This document shows positions 59,225 through 59,590 of a DNA stretch of 59,590 bases, piece after piece. Made by a program: the position numbers and the translations under genes. Position 1 is the stretch's first letter; every line of letters begins with the position of its first letter. Under the pieces are notes generated by a model that was not told the origin of the DNA, searched no databases, and worked only from the letters and a program-made list of their open reading frames with translations. The DNA is from Planotetraspora thailandica (lineage in GTDB: Bacteria; Actinomycetota; Actinomycetes; Streptosporangiales; Streptosporangiaceae), in assembly GCF_016863335.1 (NCBI RefSeq), contig NZ_BOOR01000071.1, forward strand, positions 1-59,590. The letters run 5' to 3'.

Positions 59225-59590
59225 GTGCAGGGATCGTGTGCCGGTCGCTCTGCGTCTGCGCCATCCTCATCCGGCGGGTCGGCCTCACCGGAAGACGCGT
59301 CGGACGTTCCTGCGTGGTGGGCGGAAGCGCGGGAGCAGGCCCGTTCGTGGCTGTCGGACGGCAGTTCTGCGTTGAGCTCAGCGACGCGAAAGCAAGCGTC
59401 TGAGCCCGAGCCTCATGCCCCGCGTACCTCGACTCAATCGAACACAACCGTCGGGTCCACCGCGCCGCCGGGCTCGACTACCTCGGCCGGGTCTCCCGCG
59501 TCGGGAGGCTCGGCTGAGCTTGCTGGGTTGGGTTCGGGCGGTTTGGTGGCGGTGCTGGTGGATGCCGCGTCCGCGCTGGCGTTGGTCGAA
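59225..59590 (+). CDS. N-terminal part of a Ser/Ala-rich protein (possibly DUF222/HNH endonuclease-like; gene runs off the right edge)
   Basis: 122 residues visible from GTG 59225 with a perfect GAGGAGGT ribosome site. The first 95 residues are low-complexity, rich in Ser, Ala, Thr, Gly and Pro, with a conserved-looking patch PAWWAEAREQARSWLSDG. The last part, LVAVLVDAASALALVE, resembles the helix that opens DUF222 (13E12-type) HNH endonucleases, which often have such disordered N-termini. That assignment is tentative because the domain itself lies outside the window. The AT-rich upstream segment suggests strong or foreign promoter DNA. Confidence 0.6.
   Translation, partial: MQGSCAGRSASAPSSSGGSASPEDASDVPAWWAEAREQARSWLSDGSSALSSATRKQASEPEPHAPRTSTQSNTTVGSTAPPGSTTSAGSPASGGSAELAGLGSGGLVAVLVDAASALALVE

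Overview
High-GC window with GTG/ATG starts, many leaderless-looking promoters, F420/LLM and CU044_5270-type genes, and long co-directional runs separated by short gaps. This fits a Gram-positive actinomycete, most likely Streptosporangiales. The phylum is well supported by gene content; the order is inference. No rRNA, tRNA, CRISPR array or intact insertion sequence was seen. All identifications come from reading the translated sequence and motifs; no database search was run.

Layout. 1-5309: kdpFAB (kdpB runs off the left edge) divergent from the potassium sensor kinase kdpD. 5384-10587: a small secreted protein, a PHP-domain phosphatase, a NaChBac-type voltage-gated sodium channel, an FAD/NAD(P)-binding protein and an orphan histidine kinase whose phospho-acceptor His is Tyr. 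10799-13366: trpD behind a tryptophan leader-peptide attenuator, convergent with a THUMP/SAM RNA methyltransferase that itself lies behind what looks like a Phe-Phe-Phe leader-peptide attenuator. 13562-15038: three small housekeeping-type genes. 15051-21425: two paralogous alpha/beta hydrolases, a 1000-residue LuxR-family ATPase regulator and an ATP-grasp ligase; a 111-bp element is duplicated in inverted orientation on either side of the regulator. 21475-23265: siderophore-interacting protein divergent from a LysR regulator. 23278-27619: a minus-strand run HxlR, RidA, T4 Rnl1-like RNA ligase, RNA methyltransferase and ADP-ribosylglycohydrolase, divergent from an MFS exporter.

29208-34835: SDR, an ECF sigma factor with a linked membrane-anchored partner, relics of an IS3-type transposase and another sigma factor, a secreted S15 peptidase and a GtrA protein. 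34910-39151: PRC-barrel protein, then a copper module (CsoR, CopZ, a His-rich membrane-anchored protein and a CPC-type P1B ATPase). 39251-43587: EEP-family membrane phosphatase, phytase, PHB depolymerase and a STAS protein. 43803-51370: a large FAD/Fe-S oxidoreductase, an enolase-superfamily enzyme translationally coupled to a TPP enzyme, and a GH15 glucoamylase-like protein. 51495-56295: an intact histidine kinase paralogous to the degenerate one, a small HhH-like protein, an LLM oxidoreductase coupled to an MmyB-like regulator, and an aldo/keto reductase. 56470-58540: DMT transporter and cbtB-cbtA under a cobalamin riboswitch. 58541-59224 is mostly non-coding; a gene starting at 59225 runs off the right edge.

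The most interesting points are the two leader-peptide attenuators with matching promoter geometry, the inverted 111-bp repeat tying the LuxR regulator to an ATP-grasp gene and to hydrolases, the RNA-ligase/methyltransferase/ADP-ribosylglycohydrolase run, and the His-to-Tyr kinase.
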